From assembly GCA_001306305.2 (NCBI GenBank), contig CP155577.1, positions 2,773,501-2,837,500 on the forward strand: a DNA stretch of 64,000 nt, given 5' to 3'. The notes under the pieces are model-generated. The model searched no databases. It had not been told where the DNA came from and saw only the letters and a list, made by a program, of their open reading frames with translations. The translations under genes were made by a program, and so were the position numbers. Every line of letters begins with the position of its first letter. Position 1 is the stretch's first letter. The stretch comes from Citromicrobium bathyomarinum. Its GTDB lineage: Bacteria > Pseudomonadota > Alphaproteobacteria > Sphingomonadales > Sphingomonadaceae. Below, one piece after another: positions 45,489-53,624 of this stretch.

Positions 45489-46969
45489 CTCACCGCGCGC
45501 AGCTGCGGCGCGGCGCGAATGTGCTGCCCCGCAATCGCATCGGGACAAATCGAAGCAGTGCCACGCTCGGTCCGCTTCGCCTGGTACAGGGCATAGTCGG
45601 CACAGCGCAGCAGCTGGCTGCGATCATTGTTGCATGCGGTCAGCCATGTTGCTCCGATCGTGGCGCTGGCCAGAATTGTCTCACCTTCCCGACCGACCTC
45701 GAAGCGCAGCTTGCCCAGCAGCAGTTCGAGCGTCCCGGGCAGATCGGCAAGCAACTGCTCGTTCTCGATCACCAGCACGAATTCGTCCCCACCCAGCCGC
45801 GCAGCCATCTGACCGGCGAAAGGTTCGCTGACCAGTTGTGCAGCAACGCCCTTGAGCACGCGGTCCCCCGCCTCATGGCCGAGCCGGTCGTTGATGTCCT
45901 TGAAGTGGTCGAGGTCGATCAGCAGCAGCGCCATTCGACGGCCTGCCTTGTGCATCGTGTCGATTGTACTGTCGAGATACTGGTTCAGGCGGGCGCGATT
46001 GGGCAGGCCCGTCAGTTCATCCACGTGGGCCGCCGCGCGGAGTCGCGTCTCGAGGTGATAGCGCTCGGTAATGTCCTGAAACACGCCCATAATCCCGACA
46101 GGCTTACCGTCAGCGATTTCCTGTTCGCCGATCGCGCGCACCCGCTTGAAGACACCCTTGGCATCACGGAAATCGAGTTCGAGATCGTAGGGCCTGCCAT
46201 GTTTGGCGCACTCCTCGACCGCCTTGGCGATACGGGGGCGCTCATGCGGAGGGAAATAGTCCAAGCCGCCCTGAAGGTGTGCCTTTGTCGGATTCTCGAT
46301 CGCATGAATCGCAATTGTCTGAGGCGACCAGAAAAGCTCCTCGGTCGCCAGATCCATTCGCCAGTGGCCGATCTGCGCCATCTCTTCCGCCAGTTCGAAC
46401 TGGCGCTGCACCCGGCGCAACTCGTCGATCAGCTGTCGGCGCTCCTCGAGCGCCGCCTCGGCGAGCTTCGCATCGAGCCGCGTCTGGAACAGCGATTCAA
46501 CCACGTGCGCAAGTCGGCGCAACTCGTCGAGTTCTTCCCGGCTTGCCACCCACGGCCGGTCGTCGATGACGCAGAGCGTGCCGATCGGCACGCTTACGCC
46601 ATCCATCGGCGGCCCCATCAGCGGGATTGTCACGAAGAACTGGAAATGTGGCATCGCCACGATGTCGGGCATCTGGCCGTAGACTGGATGCTCCTGCAGG
46701 TTCTCGACAACGATCTCTCGGTTTTCATCGACCGCCGTCGCACAGATCGAACACTCGCGCGAAACTTCGCTCGGCGCGAAGCCCTCCCGCGCCTTGAACC
46801 ACTGACGATCCCCGTCGATCAGCGAAATATATGCCGTGCGGCTCCCGAAAATCCGGCGGGCCGCCATCACCAAGGCGTCGAACTCGCCCTCGGCTTCGGT
46901 GTCCAGTATCTCCATCGCCACGAGCGTTCGGTGACGGATCGCCTCGACGTTGATTTTCTCTTCGGACAT
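45485..46969 (-). CDS. GAF-PAS-GGDEF diguanylate cyclase
   Basis: A 494-residue cytoplasmic protein: a GAF domain at about 15-165 (ISLIDGDRQWFKAREGF, ECSICATAV, IGTLCVIDDRPW), a coiled linker, a PAS domain at about 190-305 with its PAC part ending VGIMGVFQDITERY, and a GGDEF domain at 310-475. The active site is RLGGDEFVLV (393-397), intact, so it should make c-di-GMP. The inhibitory RxxD site five residues before the GGDEF is missing, so product inhibition is unlikely. The ATG at 46967-46969 has AGGAG just upstream. Confidence 0.9.
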   Translation of the reverse strand: MSEEKINVEAIRHRTLVAMEILDTEAEGEFDALVMAARRIFGSRTAYISLIDGDRQWFKAREGFAPSEVSRECSICATAVDENREIVVENLQEHPVYGQMPDIVAMPHFQFFVTIPLMGPPMDGVSVPIGTLCVIDDRPWVASREELDELRRLAHVVESLFQTRLDAKLAEAALEERRQLIDELRRVQRQFELAEEMAQIGHWRMDLATEELFWSPQTIAIHAIENPTKAHLQGGLDYFPPHERPRIAKAVEECAKHGRPYDLELDFRDAKGVFKRVRAIGEQEIADGKPVGIMGVFQDITERYHLETRLRAAAHVDELTGLPNRARLNQYLDSTIDTMHKAGRRMALLLIDLDHFKDINDRLGHEAGDRVLKGVAAQLVSEPFAGQMAARLGGDEFVLVIENEQLLADLPGTLELLLGKLRFEVGREGETILASATIGATWLTACNNDRSQLLRCADYALYQAKRTERGTASICPDAIAGQHIRAAPQLRAVS

Positions 46970-47007
46970 CCCTGCTCCTTCGGCGCGCGACGAGTGCACG
47001 ATTCTGG

Positions 47008-47022
47008 TTAAGACCAGCCTAA
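47008..47022. promoter_or_regulatory. CtrA-like site upstream of the GGDEF gene
   Basis: TTAA-N7-CTAA, one base off the CtrA consensus TTAA-N7-TTAA, about 40 bases upstream of the diguanylate cyclase ATG. CtrA often controls motility and c-di-GMP genes in alphaproteobacteria. With only one site this is suggestive. Confidence 0.3.
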
Positions 47023-47061
47023 CTCCCGTCGCTTTTGCAGACAGTACGCCCGATTCTTTGG

Positions 47062-48480
47062 TCAGGTCGCACTGACGGAGAGGAAATCGGGCTTGGGCCC
47101 GTTCCACTCGCCGGCGGGGATCACCTCGTTATCTTCCCTACGCCCACGGCCACCCTGGCTGCGGGGCGATCTGTTTTCTGCCGAACGGCCCGGTCGCGCT
47201 TCGTCGCGCTGCGACTCATCGCGGCGGGGCTTGCGCTCCCGCGCGGGCTTGGCCTTGCGCGATTCCCGGTCATCGTCACGCTCGGGAGCGTCCGCCTTGC
47301 GCTCGTCCGACCGCTTGCGACCCGATTCGCGCTTCGGCTCCGCCTCGACCAGTTCGACCCGGACGTCTTCCTTGCCGAACGGCTTGATCTTCGATTCGGT
47401 CAGCTTCTCGACATTGGCGATCGCCTCGGCGTCGTCATCGGTGACGAAGGTGAAGGCGCGCCCCTTGGCCCCGGCACGGCCCGTCCGCCCGATCCGGTGA
47501 ACGTAATCGTCCGGATGCCAGGGCGTGTCGAAGTTGAACACGTGGCTGACGCCCTTGATGTCGAGCCCGCGCGCCGCAACGTCGGACGCGACCAGGATAT
47601 TGACCTCACCCGCCTTGAAGCGGTTGAGTTCGGCGATCCGGCTCGACTGGTCCATGTCGCCGTGAATCTCTCCGCTGGCGAAGCCATGGCTCTGCAGGCT
47701 CTTGTTGATCTCGCGAACGGTCGTCTTGCGGTTGGCAAAGATGATCGCGGTTTCAACGTGGTCGTTCGCCAGCAGCCAGCGCAGCGTCTCGCGCTTTTCA
47801 CGCGCCTTCACCGGAATCTTGAACGCGGTGATGTTCTCGTTGGTGGAGGCCGCGCGGCTCACCTCGATCCGCTTGGGATTGGTGAGGAATTTCTGCGCCA
47901 GCTTCTCGATCGGCGGAGGCATGGTCGCGCTGAACAGCAGCGTCTGGCGCGGCTCGGGCAGCTTGGAACAGATCGTCTCGATGTCGGGGATGAACCCCAT
48001 ATCGAGCATCCGGTCCGCCTCGTCGATCACCAGCAGTTCGCAGCCGTTGAGCAGGATCTTGCCCCGCTCGAAAAGATCCATCAGCCGGCCGGGCGTGGCG
48101 ATAAGCACGTCGACGCCTTCGTTGAGCGCCTTGACCTGATCGCCCATCTGCACGCCGCCGATCAGCAGCGCGAGCTGGAGATCGTGCTGCTTGCCGTACT
48201 TCTCGAAGTTTTCGGCGACCTGGGCGGCCAACTCGCGCGTGGGCGCAAGGATAAGGGAACGCGGCATCAGCGCGCGGCGACGCCCGCTGGCGAGAATGTC
48301 GATCATCGGCAACACGAAGCTCGCGGTCTTGCCGGTGCCCGTCTGCGCGATGCCGATGATGTCCTTCATCATCAGCACGGGGGGGATGGCCTGCGCCTGA
48401 ATCGGCGTAGGCTCGGTGTAGCCGGCGGCTTCTACCGCCTGCAGCAATTTGTCGGAGAGGCCGAGATCGGCAAATTTCAT
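47062..48480 (-). CDS. rhlE: DEAD-box ATP-dependent RNA helicase, RhlE family
   Basis: A 472-residue RNA helicase. The N-terminal RecA domain has the Q motif (EPTPIQAQAIP), GIAQTGTGKTASFVLPM, PTRELAAQV, VIDEADRMLDMGF and SATMP; the second has ARGLDIKGVSHVFNFD and YVHRIGRTGRAG. The C-terminal 100 residues are highly charged (Arg/Lys/Glu/Asp), as in RhlE proteins, and probably bind RNA. It likely works in ribosome assembly or RNA decay. Confidence 0.92.
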   Translation of the reverse strand: MKFADLGLSDKLLQAVEAAGYTEPTPIQAQAIPPVLMMKDIIGIAQTGTGKTASFVLPMIDILASGRRRALMPRSLILAPTRELAAQVAENFEKYGKQHDLQLALLIGGVQMGDQVKALNEGVDVLIATPGRLMDLFERGKILLNGCELLVIDEADRMLDMGFIPDIETICSKLPEPRQTLLFSATMPPPIEKLAQKFLTNPKRIEVSRAASTNENITAFKIPVKAREKRETLRWLLANDHVETAIIFANRKTTVREINKSLQSHGFASGEIHGDMDQSSRIAELNRFKAGEVNILVASDVAARGLDIKGVSHVFNFDTPWHPDDYVHRIGRTGRAGAKGRAFTFVTDDDAEAIANVEKLTESKIKPFGKEDVRVELVEAEPKRESGRKRSDERKADAPERDDDRESRKAKPARERKPRRDESQRDEARPGRSAENRSPRSQGGRGRREDNEVIPAGEWNGPKPDFLSVSAT

Positions 48481-48589
48481 TCAGGGTTCCGGATGTGGAG
48501 GGCAATCAACGCCAAGACCGCGGAAAATACAGCTCCGCGTAAGCGCGCGCGGCTTCGCTCAAACCCGCGCGAATGTCAAGATTAGAGGG

Positions 48590-49156
48590 CTATTCGGCGG
48601 GGACGAGCTGGCGGATCGCGCCAATCTTGCAAGTCGCGCCGCTGCGCGCACGCAGAAGATCGCGATCGACGCACAGCTTCCCGTCCTCGCTCGGCTCCAC
48701 GTAGAAGCCCAGATAGAAATCGCGTGCATTGCAGGACTTGTGCAGCAGCGCTCGGATCATTCGCTGGTCGGACATGTGCAGCACGAGATCCCGCGAAGAG
48801 ACCGTTTGCACCGCTAGAATATCTTTAGCGGGCAGACACTTGCCGATCTTGCGCTGTTCATACTCGCGTGGGATCGCAGTCCGCCAATCGGCCACCAGTT
48901 CGTTCGTGGTCGATCTGCGCGGGGATACCCGGATCATAATCTGCTGCCGAATACGGACCTGGTTCGCCTCGAGATCGCGTCGCCAGGACTGGCTGACCAT
49001 CCACCCCGGCGAATGGTCGGTACGAATATTTGCAGGCGGCTCTGTTGAAAACACCGGCGCGTCGAGCGGCCAGCTGGCACTCGACGACGAAGCATCGGGC
49101 GCGACCGGCGCGCTAAGCGCCAGAATCGGTGCCAGAAATGCTGCCACGAAGTGCAT
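48590..49156 (-). CDS. hypothetical secreted protein
   Basis: A 188-residue protein with a signal peptide (FLAPILALSAPVAP) and four cysteines in the mature part (KCLPAKD, KSCNARDFY, KLCVDRD, ATCKIGAIR), probably two disulfides. The middle has SQSWRRDLEANQVRIRQQI and VADWRTAIPREYEQRKIG. No family recognised. It stands alone, upstream of rhlE on the same strand with about 110 bases between. Confidence 0.6.
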   Translation of the reverse strand: MHFVAAFLAPILALSAPVAPDASSSSASWPLDAPVFSTEPPANIRTDHSPGWMVSQSWRRDLEANQVRIRQQIMIRVSPRRSTTNELVADWRTAIPREYEQRKIGKCLPAKDILAVQTVSSRDLVLHMSDQRMIRALLHKSCNARDFYLGFYVEPSEDGKLCVDRDLLRARSGATCKIGAIRQLVPAE

Positions 49157-49326
49157 GATATCAAATGCTGCCTAACTCTTGCGGGGCGAACGCACATCTA
49201 CAGCGCGCCCAATTCGATCAACCCGGGCGCAAGCGATAGCTTGGTCTTTTGAATGGCGGCTTAATTGTGTCCCGGCAATACGTCCGGGGGTGGCAGGGGC
49301 GCGCCTAAGTGTGGCATGACAGCAAC

Positions 49327-50781
49327 ATGAACTCTGCCACTGACGGATCATTCTTGGAAGGCGCGCAGGCCATCCTGGGCGAGCGCGGCCTGACCCGCGA
49401 TGCCGAGCTGATGGAGCCGTGGCTGACCGATTGGCGCGGACGCTATCGCGGCAAGGCGATCGCCCTCGCCTCTCCTGCCAATACTGCCGAGGTCGCCGCG
49501 CTTGTCGCGCTCTGCGCCCGGCATCGCGTGCCGATCGTGCCCCAGGGCGGCAACAGCGGCATGTCCGGCGGTGCAACCCCGGATGCGAGCGGCACGGCGC
49601 TGCTGCTGTCGCTGCGGCGGATGGATTCCTTCCGCCGGTGGGACGAGGATGCTCGCGAGGTCGTGTGCGAGGCAGGCGTCATCCTGCAAACGTTGCACGA
49701 TGCGGCCGCGCAGCGGGCCTTGCGCTTCCCGCTGACACTGGGCGGGCGCGGATCGGCCACCATCGGCGGGCTGATCTCGACCAATGCGGGCGGCACGCAG
49801 GTGCTGCGCCACGGCACCATGCGCGCGCAGGTTCTCGGCCTCGAAGCGGTGCTGCCGGACGGTTCGGTGCTTGATACCCTCGCCGCGCTGAAGAAGGACA
49901 ATCGGGGCTTCGACCTCAAGCAATTGCTGATCGGATCGGAGGGCACGCTGGGCATCGTGACCGCTGCCACGCTCTCTCTGGAACAGCAAATCGCCGGACG
50001 GCAGGTGGTTTTCGCAGGGGTCGAATCGGTCCAGCAGGCATGGCGGCTGCTGCTGCTCGCTCGGGACAAAATGGGGGCCGCGCTCGAAGGGTTCGAGATC
50101 ATCCCGCGTCTCGCACTCGAATCGGTACTGCGCCACGAGCCCGCCAGCCGCGACCCGCTGTCAGGTCGGCATCACTGGTATGTGCTGATCGAACTGGTCA
50201 CCCACGATCCCGACACTGCCCCCCTCGCCGAGCAGACCACTGCCCTGCTGGAAACCGCGCTTGGCAAAGGACTGGTCGAAGACGCCACGATCGCCGCGAA
50301 CGAGACTCAGGCCGAGGCGCTGTGGGCCTTGCGCGACGGCATTTCCTCCGCCGAGCGCGCGCATGGCCCGGCGGTGCAGCACGACATCTCCGTGCCGCCC
50401 GCCAGGATGCCCGACTTCATCGATCAGGCAAGCGCAACGCTGGAGGATCGGTTTGAAGGTACCCGGGCGGTGGCTTTCGGTCATCTTGGCGACGGCAATG
50501 TCCACTTCCACCTTCGTGCACCCGCAGGCGCGACCGGCGGTGAATGGGAGGAGCGCGAAGGCAAGGCAATCAGTGCCGCGGTGCATGATCTGGTGACCCA
50601 GTGGGGCGGCTCGATCAGTGCCGAGCACGGCATCGGCCAGATGAAGCGTGACGAGCTGGCGCGCCTCGCCGACCCGGCCAGGCTGACCATCCTGCGCGGG
50701 GTAAAACAGGCGCTCGACCCGCTCGGGATCATGAATCCGGGCAAGCTTGTCCCGCTTGCCAGTTCCCCGCAGGCCGCCTAA
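49327..50781 (+). CDS. FAD-binding oxidoreductase (D-2-hydroxyglutarate/glycolate dehydrogenase type)
   Basis: A 484-residue flavoenzyme of the PCMH/VAO type. FAD-binding segments: VPIVPQGGNSGMSGGATPD, LTLGGRGSATIGGLISTNAG and LLIGSEGTLGIVTAATL. The C-terminal cap domain ends with GHLGDGNVHFHLR, ISAEHGIGQMKRDEL and LDPLGIMNPGKL, typical of GlcD, D-lactate and D-2-hydroxyglutarate dehydrogenases. The exact hydroxy acid cannot be decided. The ATG at 49327 gives MNSATDGSF. sapC follows after 75 bases. Confidence 0.88.
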   Translation: MNSATDGSFLEGAQAILGERGLTRDAELMEPWLTDWRGRYRGKAIALASPANTAEVAALVALCARHRVPIVPQGGNSGMSGGATPDASGTALLLSLRRMDSFRRWDEDAREVVCEAGVILQTLHDAAAQRALRFPLTLGGRGSATIGGLISTNAGGTQVLRHGTMRAQVLGLEAVLPDGSVLDTLAALKKDNRGFDLKQLLIGSEGTLGIVTAATLSLEQQIAGRQVVFAGVESVQQAWRLLLLARDKMGAALEGFEIIPRLALESVLRHEPASRDPLSGRHHWYVLIELVTHDPDTAPLAEQTTALLETALGKGLVEDATIAANETQAEALWALRDGISSAERAHGPAVQHDISVPPARMPDFIDQASATLEDRFEGTRAVAFGHLGDGNVHFHLRAPAGATGGEWEEREGKAISAAVHDLVTQWGGSISAEHGIGQMKRDELARLADPARLTILRGVKQALDPLGIMNPGKLVPLASSPQAA

Positions 50782-50856
50782 AGGCGCGGTTTCGCGACCC
50801 GGGCGGCTTGCATCGATCACCGCCCTCACTCATTCAGCCCGATGACGGAGAGACCG

Positions 50857-51648
50857 ATGGCCAGCGCGCCGCAACAGCCCCAGCTTCCGATGTTCTATAA
50901 CGACCTGATGCCGCTCAACACGCGGGATCACCTGAAGTTTCGCAATCGCATGCTCGATACGGCACCTTGGCTGTCCAAGCAGCACGTCGTTCCGCTGACC
51001 GGCGACGAGTTCATCCAGGCCGCACGCCATTTCCCGGTGATCTTCTCGTCGGGCGACAACCCGCTGCCGCTGGCGCTGATGGGCCTCAACGAAGGCGTGA
51101 ACACCTTCTTCGACGATGAAGGCAAGCTGATCGATCAGGTCTACGTGCCCGCCTACATCCGCCGCTATCCGTTCATCCTCGCCAAGCTGACGCCCGAAAC
51201 CGACGAGCTGTCGCTGTGCTTCGACCCGACCTCGAATGCGGTCGGCGAATTCGACGAAGGCGAGCTTCTGTTCAACGAAGACGGTTCGACCACCGAACAG
51301 ACCAAGGCGATCCTCGATTTCTGCGAGAAATTCGAGCAGGCCGGTCAGCGCACCCGCAACCTGACGCAGGAACTGCTCAAGCACGACCTGCTGATGGATG
51401 GTGAAGTCTCGATCGAACGCGCCGAACTGCCGGGCAAGCCCTACGTCTATCGCGGTTTTCGCATGATCGATCAGGCCAAGCTGGCCGAGATCGATGCGGA
51501 GACCCTGAAGCAGTGGAACAAGGAAGGGATGCTCGCGATCATTTACGCGCACCTGACCTCGCTCGAACTGATGCGCAACATCTTCGGCCGCCAGGAACAG
51601 CAGGGCAAAATGCCCGCTCCGACCGAGCAGGACGGCGCCCCGAACTAG
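50857..51648 (+). CDS. sapC: SapC-family protein
   Basis: A 263-residue soluble protein with the SapC pattern: LNTRDHLKFRNR, HVVPLTGDEFIQAARHFPVIF, VYVPAYIRRYPFILA and FDEGELLFNEDG. SapC proteins were named for a Campylobacter S-layer locus but are widespread; their role is unknown. The ATG at 50857 (MASAPQQP) is preferred because GGAG lies five bases before; an ATG five codons earlier is possible. A candidate sRNA with its terminator lies directly downstream. Confidence 0.85.
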   Translation: MASAPQQPQLPMFYNDLMPLNTRDHLKFRNRMLDTAPWLSKQHVVPLTGDEFIQAARHFPVIFSSGDNPLPLALMGLNEGVNTFFDDEGKLIDQVYVPAYIRRYPFILAKLTPETDELSLCFDPTSNAVGEFDEGELLFNEDGSTTEQTKAILDFCEKFEQAGQRTRNLTQELLKHDLLMDGEVSIERAELPGKPYVYRGFRMIDQAKLAEIDAETLKQWNKEGMLAIIYAHLTSLELMRNIFGRQEQQGKMPAPTEQDGAPN

Positions 51649-51675
51649 GGCTGACAGGGCGCGCTGCAGCAGTGC

Positions 51676-51704
51676 TTGACTTTGCTGCAACGCACCCCAG
51701 ATTC
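51676..51704 (+). promoter_or_regulatory. possible promoter of the candidate sRNA
   Basis: TTGACT at 51676-51681 is a strong -35 match, and AGATTC at 51699-51704, 17 bases later, is a weak -10. A start near 51711 would coincide with the first hairpin below. Confidence 0.4.
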
Positions 51705-51710
51705 AGCGTG

Positions 51711-51818
51711 TCCGGGCGGAATTCCCCCTCATAGCCGCCCCGGATAGGCACGCTTTCGAGCGTGCTTCCTCCCTGAACCTTGGCCACCTCGTGCATTCGT
51801 GCACGGGGTGGTTTTTTT
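51711..51818 (+). ncRNA. candidate small regulatory RNA with three hairpins and C-rich anti-Shine-Dalgarno stretches
   Basis: Hairpin 1 (51711-51744) pairs TCCGGGCGG with CCGCCCCGGA around a loop holding TTCCCCCTC. Hairpin 2 (51748-51765) is GCACGCT-TTCG-AGCGTGC, a perfect stem with a UUCG loop. A single-stranded TTCCTCCCTGAACC follows. Hairpin 3 is a 12-bp stem with a TTCG loop and seven T residues, a textbook terminator. C-rich loops and CCUCC stretches that can block ribosome sites are typical of alphaproteobacterial trans-acting sRNAs such as the CCUCC-motif families. It may be independent or processed from the sapC 3' end. Confidence 0.55.
51784..51818 (+). terminator. strong terminator of sapC / candidate sRNA
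   Basis: CCACCTCGTGCA pairs over 12 bp (one T-G pair) with TGCACGGGGTGG around TTCG, followed by TTTTTTT. The T-run overlaps the stop codon of the convergent amidohydrolase gene. Confidence 0.9.
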
Positions 51819-52761
51819 ATTCCGCAGCCAGCGGTAGCCCGTAATCGCGACGATCCGGTAGGACGTCGTCCGCCAGCGTGCGCACCAGTTCGGCAATCAG
51901 CCGCGCGACCCCGGGCAGACGGGCACTCGTCCCCGCCAGACGTGCATCGAGATAGAGCGTGCGACACACTTCCAGTTGGAGGGCATTGATGCCCAGACCG
52001 GGCCTGCCGTGCCGGTCAAGCACGTAACCACCGGCATAGGGGCGGTTATGCGTCACGCCTCGCTCGCTGCGCCCCAGGAACTGCAGCGCGCGCCCCGCCA
52101 CACCATCCTCGCAAGAGGCTCCGAAACGGTCGCCGATCACGAATTCGGTGGGTCGCTGACCCGGGTGGCTGACGGCGAGCGGCGGCATCGAGTGCAGATC
52201 GATCAACAAGGCGACGCCCCAGGTCCTGCGGATCGCATCCAGCGCCCGGGCAAGCGCGCGGTGATAGGGTTCGTGGATCAGCGCGATTCGCTCCGCCACC
52301 TCAGCGCTGGTCAGATCAGCACGCCAGATTTCACCTACACCCGAAACGCGGCGGGGAATGAGGCCGAGCCCGCTTCGCGCGCGGCGATTGGCGCTCGAAT
52401 GCGCGGGCCTGTCCGCGGGCGCATCGGCGACCATCGACCAGTCCATGTCATCGGGTGCGCGGTTGAGATCGAGCATTGCGCGCGGAGCGTGTGCAATCAG
52501 CGAGGCAGCGCCCGTCTGCCGCGCCACCGCCAGCGCCAGCCGGTCGACGTGGCGATCCTCCAGCCGCAATTGGGCGATGGCCGGATTGCGCATCGCATCC
52601 GCGATCCGCGCGGGATAGGCGCGCCCGCCATGCGGTGCCGCGATCAGAACCGGAATGGCGGCGTTCTCTAGGTTTTCGAGGGTAAAGGCTGGCGACCCGC
52701 TGCCGGGGATCATTCCGCCTGCAATGCCCTGCCCCGAATCGCTGCCGCGCGCGCCTTCCAT
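51817..52761 (-). CDS. N-formylglutamate amidohydrolase family protein
   Basis: A 314-residue protein with IPVLIAAPHGGRAYPARI near residue 40, DLNRAPDDMDW, LIDLHSMPP and VTHNRPYAGGYVLDRHGRPG, all hallmarks of the N-formylglutamate amidohydrolase fold. The metal residues (His in APHGG, Glu/Asp and His in DLHS) appear present. In histidine degradation this enzyme (HutG) releases formate, but no hut genes are near, so the substrate is open. The ATG at 52759-52761 gives MEGARGSDSG. The stop lies in the T-run of the convergent terminator. Confidence 0.82.
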   Translation of the reverse strand: MEGARGSDSGQGIAGGMIPGSGSPAFTLENLENAAIPVLIAAPHGGRAYPARIADAMRNPAIAQLRLEDRHVDRLALAVARQTGAASLIAHAPRAMLDLNRAPDDMDWSMVADAPADRPAHSSANRRARSGLGLIPRRVSGVGEIWRADLTSAEVAERIALIHEPYHRALARALDAIRRTWGVALLIDLHSMPPLAVSHPGQRPTEFVIGDRFGASCEDGVAGRALQFLGRSERGVTHNRPYAGGYVLDRHGRPGLGINALQLEVCRTLYLDARLAGTSARLPGVARLIAELVRTLADDVLPDRRDYGLPLAAE

Positions 52762-52860
52762 GTTCGCAGTGCTGAACCGGAACACAGGGTGTGTCAAAGC
52801 AGGGCAAGGCACTGACACGCCAAAGATTCATTAAGTGGTGGCCGCTATGGACGAGGGTCT

Positions 52861-53253
52861 ATGAGCAAACCCACCTTTCAGCGGCGAATCCTCCTGGCGG
52901 AGGACGAGGAAGCGATGCGGACCTATCTGACCCGCGCGCTCGAAAAATCAGGCTATGCGGTCGATTCGGTCGATTGTGGAACGGCGGCCCTGCCCCTGCT
53001 CGAAAGCGACAGTTACGACCTCCTGCTGTCCGATATTGTGATGCCGGAGATGGACGGGATCGAACTCGCCCAGCGGTGCGCGGAGATCAGCCCGGAGACG
53101 AAGGTGATGTTCATCACCGGATTCGCGGCGGTTTCGCTGAAGGCGAGCGCCGACCAGCCGCAGGCCAGAGTGCTCTCGAAACCGTTCCATCTACGCGATC
53201 TGGTACTGGAGGTGGACCGGATTTTTGCGGACGCGAGAGAGGCCCTTCTGTAA
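52861..53253 (+). CDS. cpdR: single-domain response regulator, CpdR-like
   Basis: A 130-residue receiver domain with no output domain: acidic pocket RILLAEDEEAMR, phosphorylation Asp58 in LLLSDIVMPEMDG, Thr86 in FITGFAA, Lys107 in VLSKPFHL. Sequence and length match CpdR, which, unphosphorylated, delivers substrates to ClpXP in the alphaproteobacterial cell cycle. It is monocistronic, and tRNA-Val follows. Confidence 0.85.
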   Translation: MSKPTFQRRILLAEDEEAMRTYLTRALEKSGYAVDSVDCGTAALPLLESDSYDLLLSDIVMPEMDGIELAQRCAEISPETKVMFITGFAAVSLKASADQPQARVLSKPFHLRDLVLEVDRIFADAREALL

Positions 53254-53270
53254 CAAGCAACTTTAGCCTC

Positions 53271-53299
53271 TTGTAACGGCGAGCGGGCGCGGCTAGATG
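53271..53299 (+). promoter_or_regulatory. likely sigma-70 promoter of tRNA-Val
   Basis: TTGTAA at 53271-53276 and TAGATG at 53294-53299 with a 17-base spacer, about 36 bases before the tRNA 5' end. Confidence 0.5.
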
Positions 53300-53335
53300 G
53301 CGCCTCCGCCGACAAGACGGCGATCCCCATGGTGC

Positions 53336-53410
53336 GGGCGTATAGCTCAGGGGTAGAGCACTATGTTGACATCGTAGGGGTCGGAGGTTCAAATCCTCCT
53401 ACGCCCACCA
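53336..53410 (+). tRNA. tRNA-Val (anticodon GAC)
   Basis: 75-base cloverleaf. The acceptor stem GGGCGTA/TACGCCC is perfect; the D-arm contains AGCTCAGGGGTAGAGC; the anticodon stem CTATG/CGTAG encloses TTGACAT, giving anticodon GAC for GUC/GUU valine codons; the T-arm contains GGTTCAAATCC. The CCA end is encoded. Confidence 0.96.
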
Positions 53411-53427
53411 TTGGGGTTTTCGAGAGG

Positions 53428-53454
53428 GGCGTCGCGGCGAGCGGCGCCTTTTTT
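53428..53454 (+). terminator. terminator after tRNA-Val
   Basis: GGCGTCGC pairs with GCGGCGCC (one T-G pair) around a five-base loop and is followed by six T residues, 17 bases after the tRNA end. The remaining 170 bases before icd hold no gene that I can see, only its promoter region. Confidence 0.85.
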
Positions 53455-53624
53455 CGTATCTGGCTGCAAGCTCCCCTGCCCCGCCGCCAGCGCGGCATTG
53501 CTCATTGCCCCGCCCCACCGGCACAGCGCTTTGCGTCCGCGATCCTTGCACCCGCCCGGACCTCTGCTAAAGCCGCGCCAGATTCACCCCCAAATTGCAA
53601 CGCACGGACCAGCAGGGACGGATA

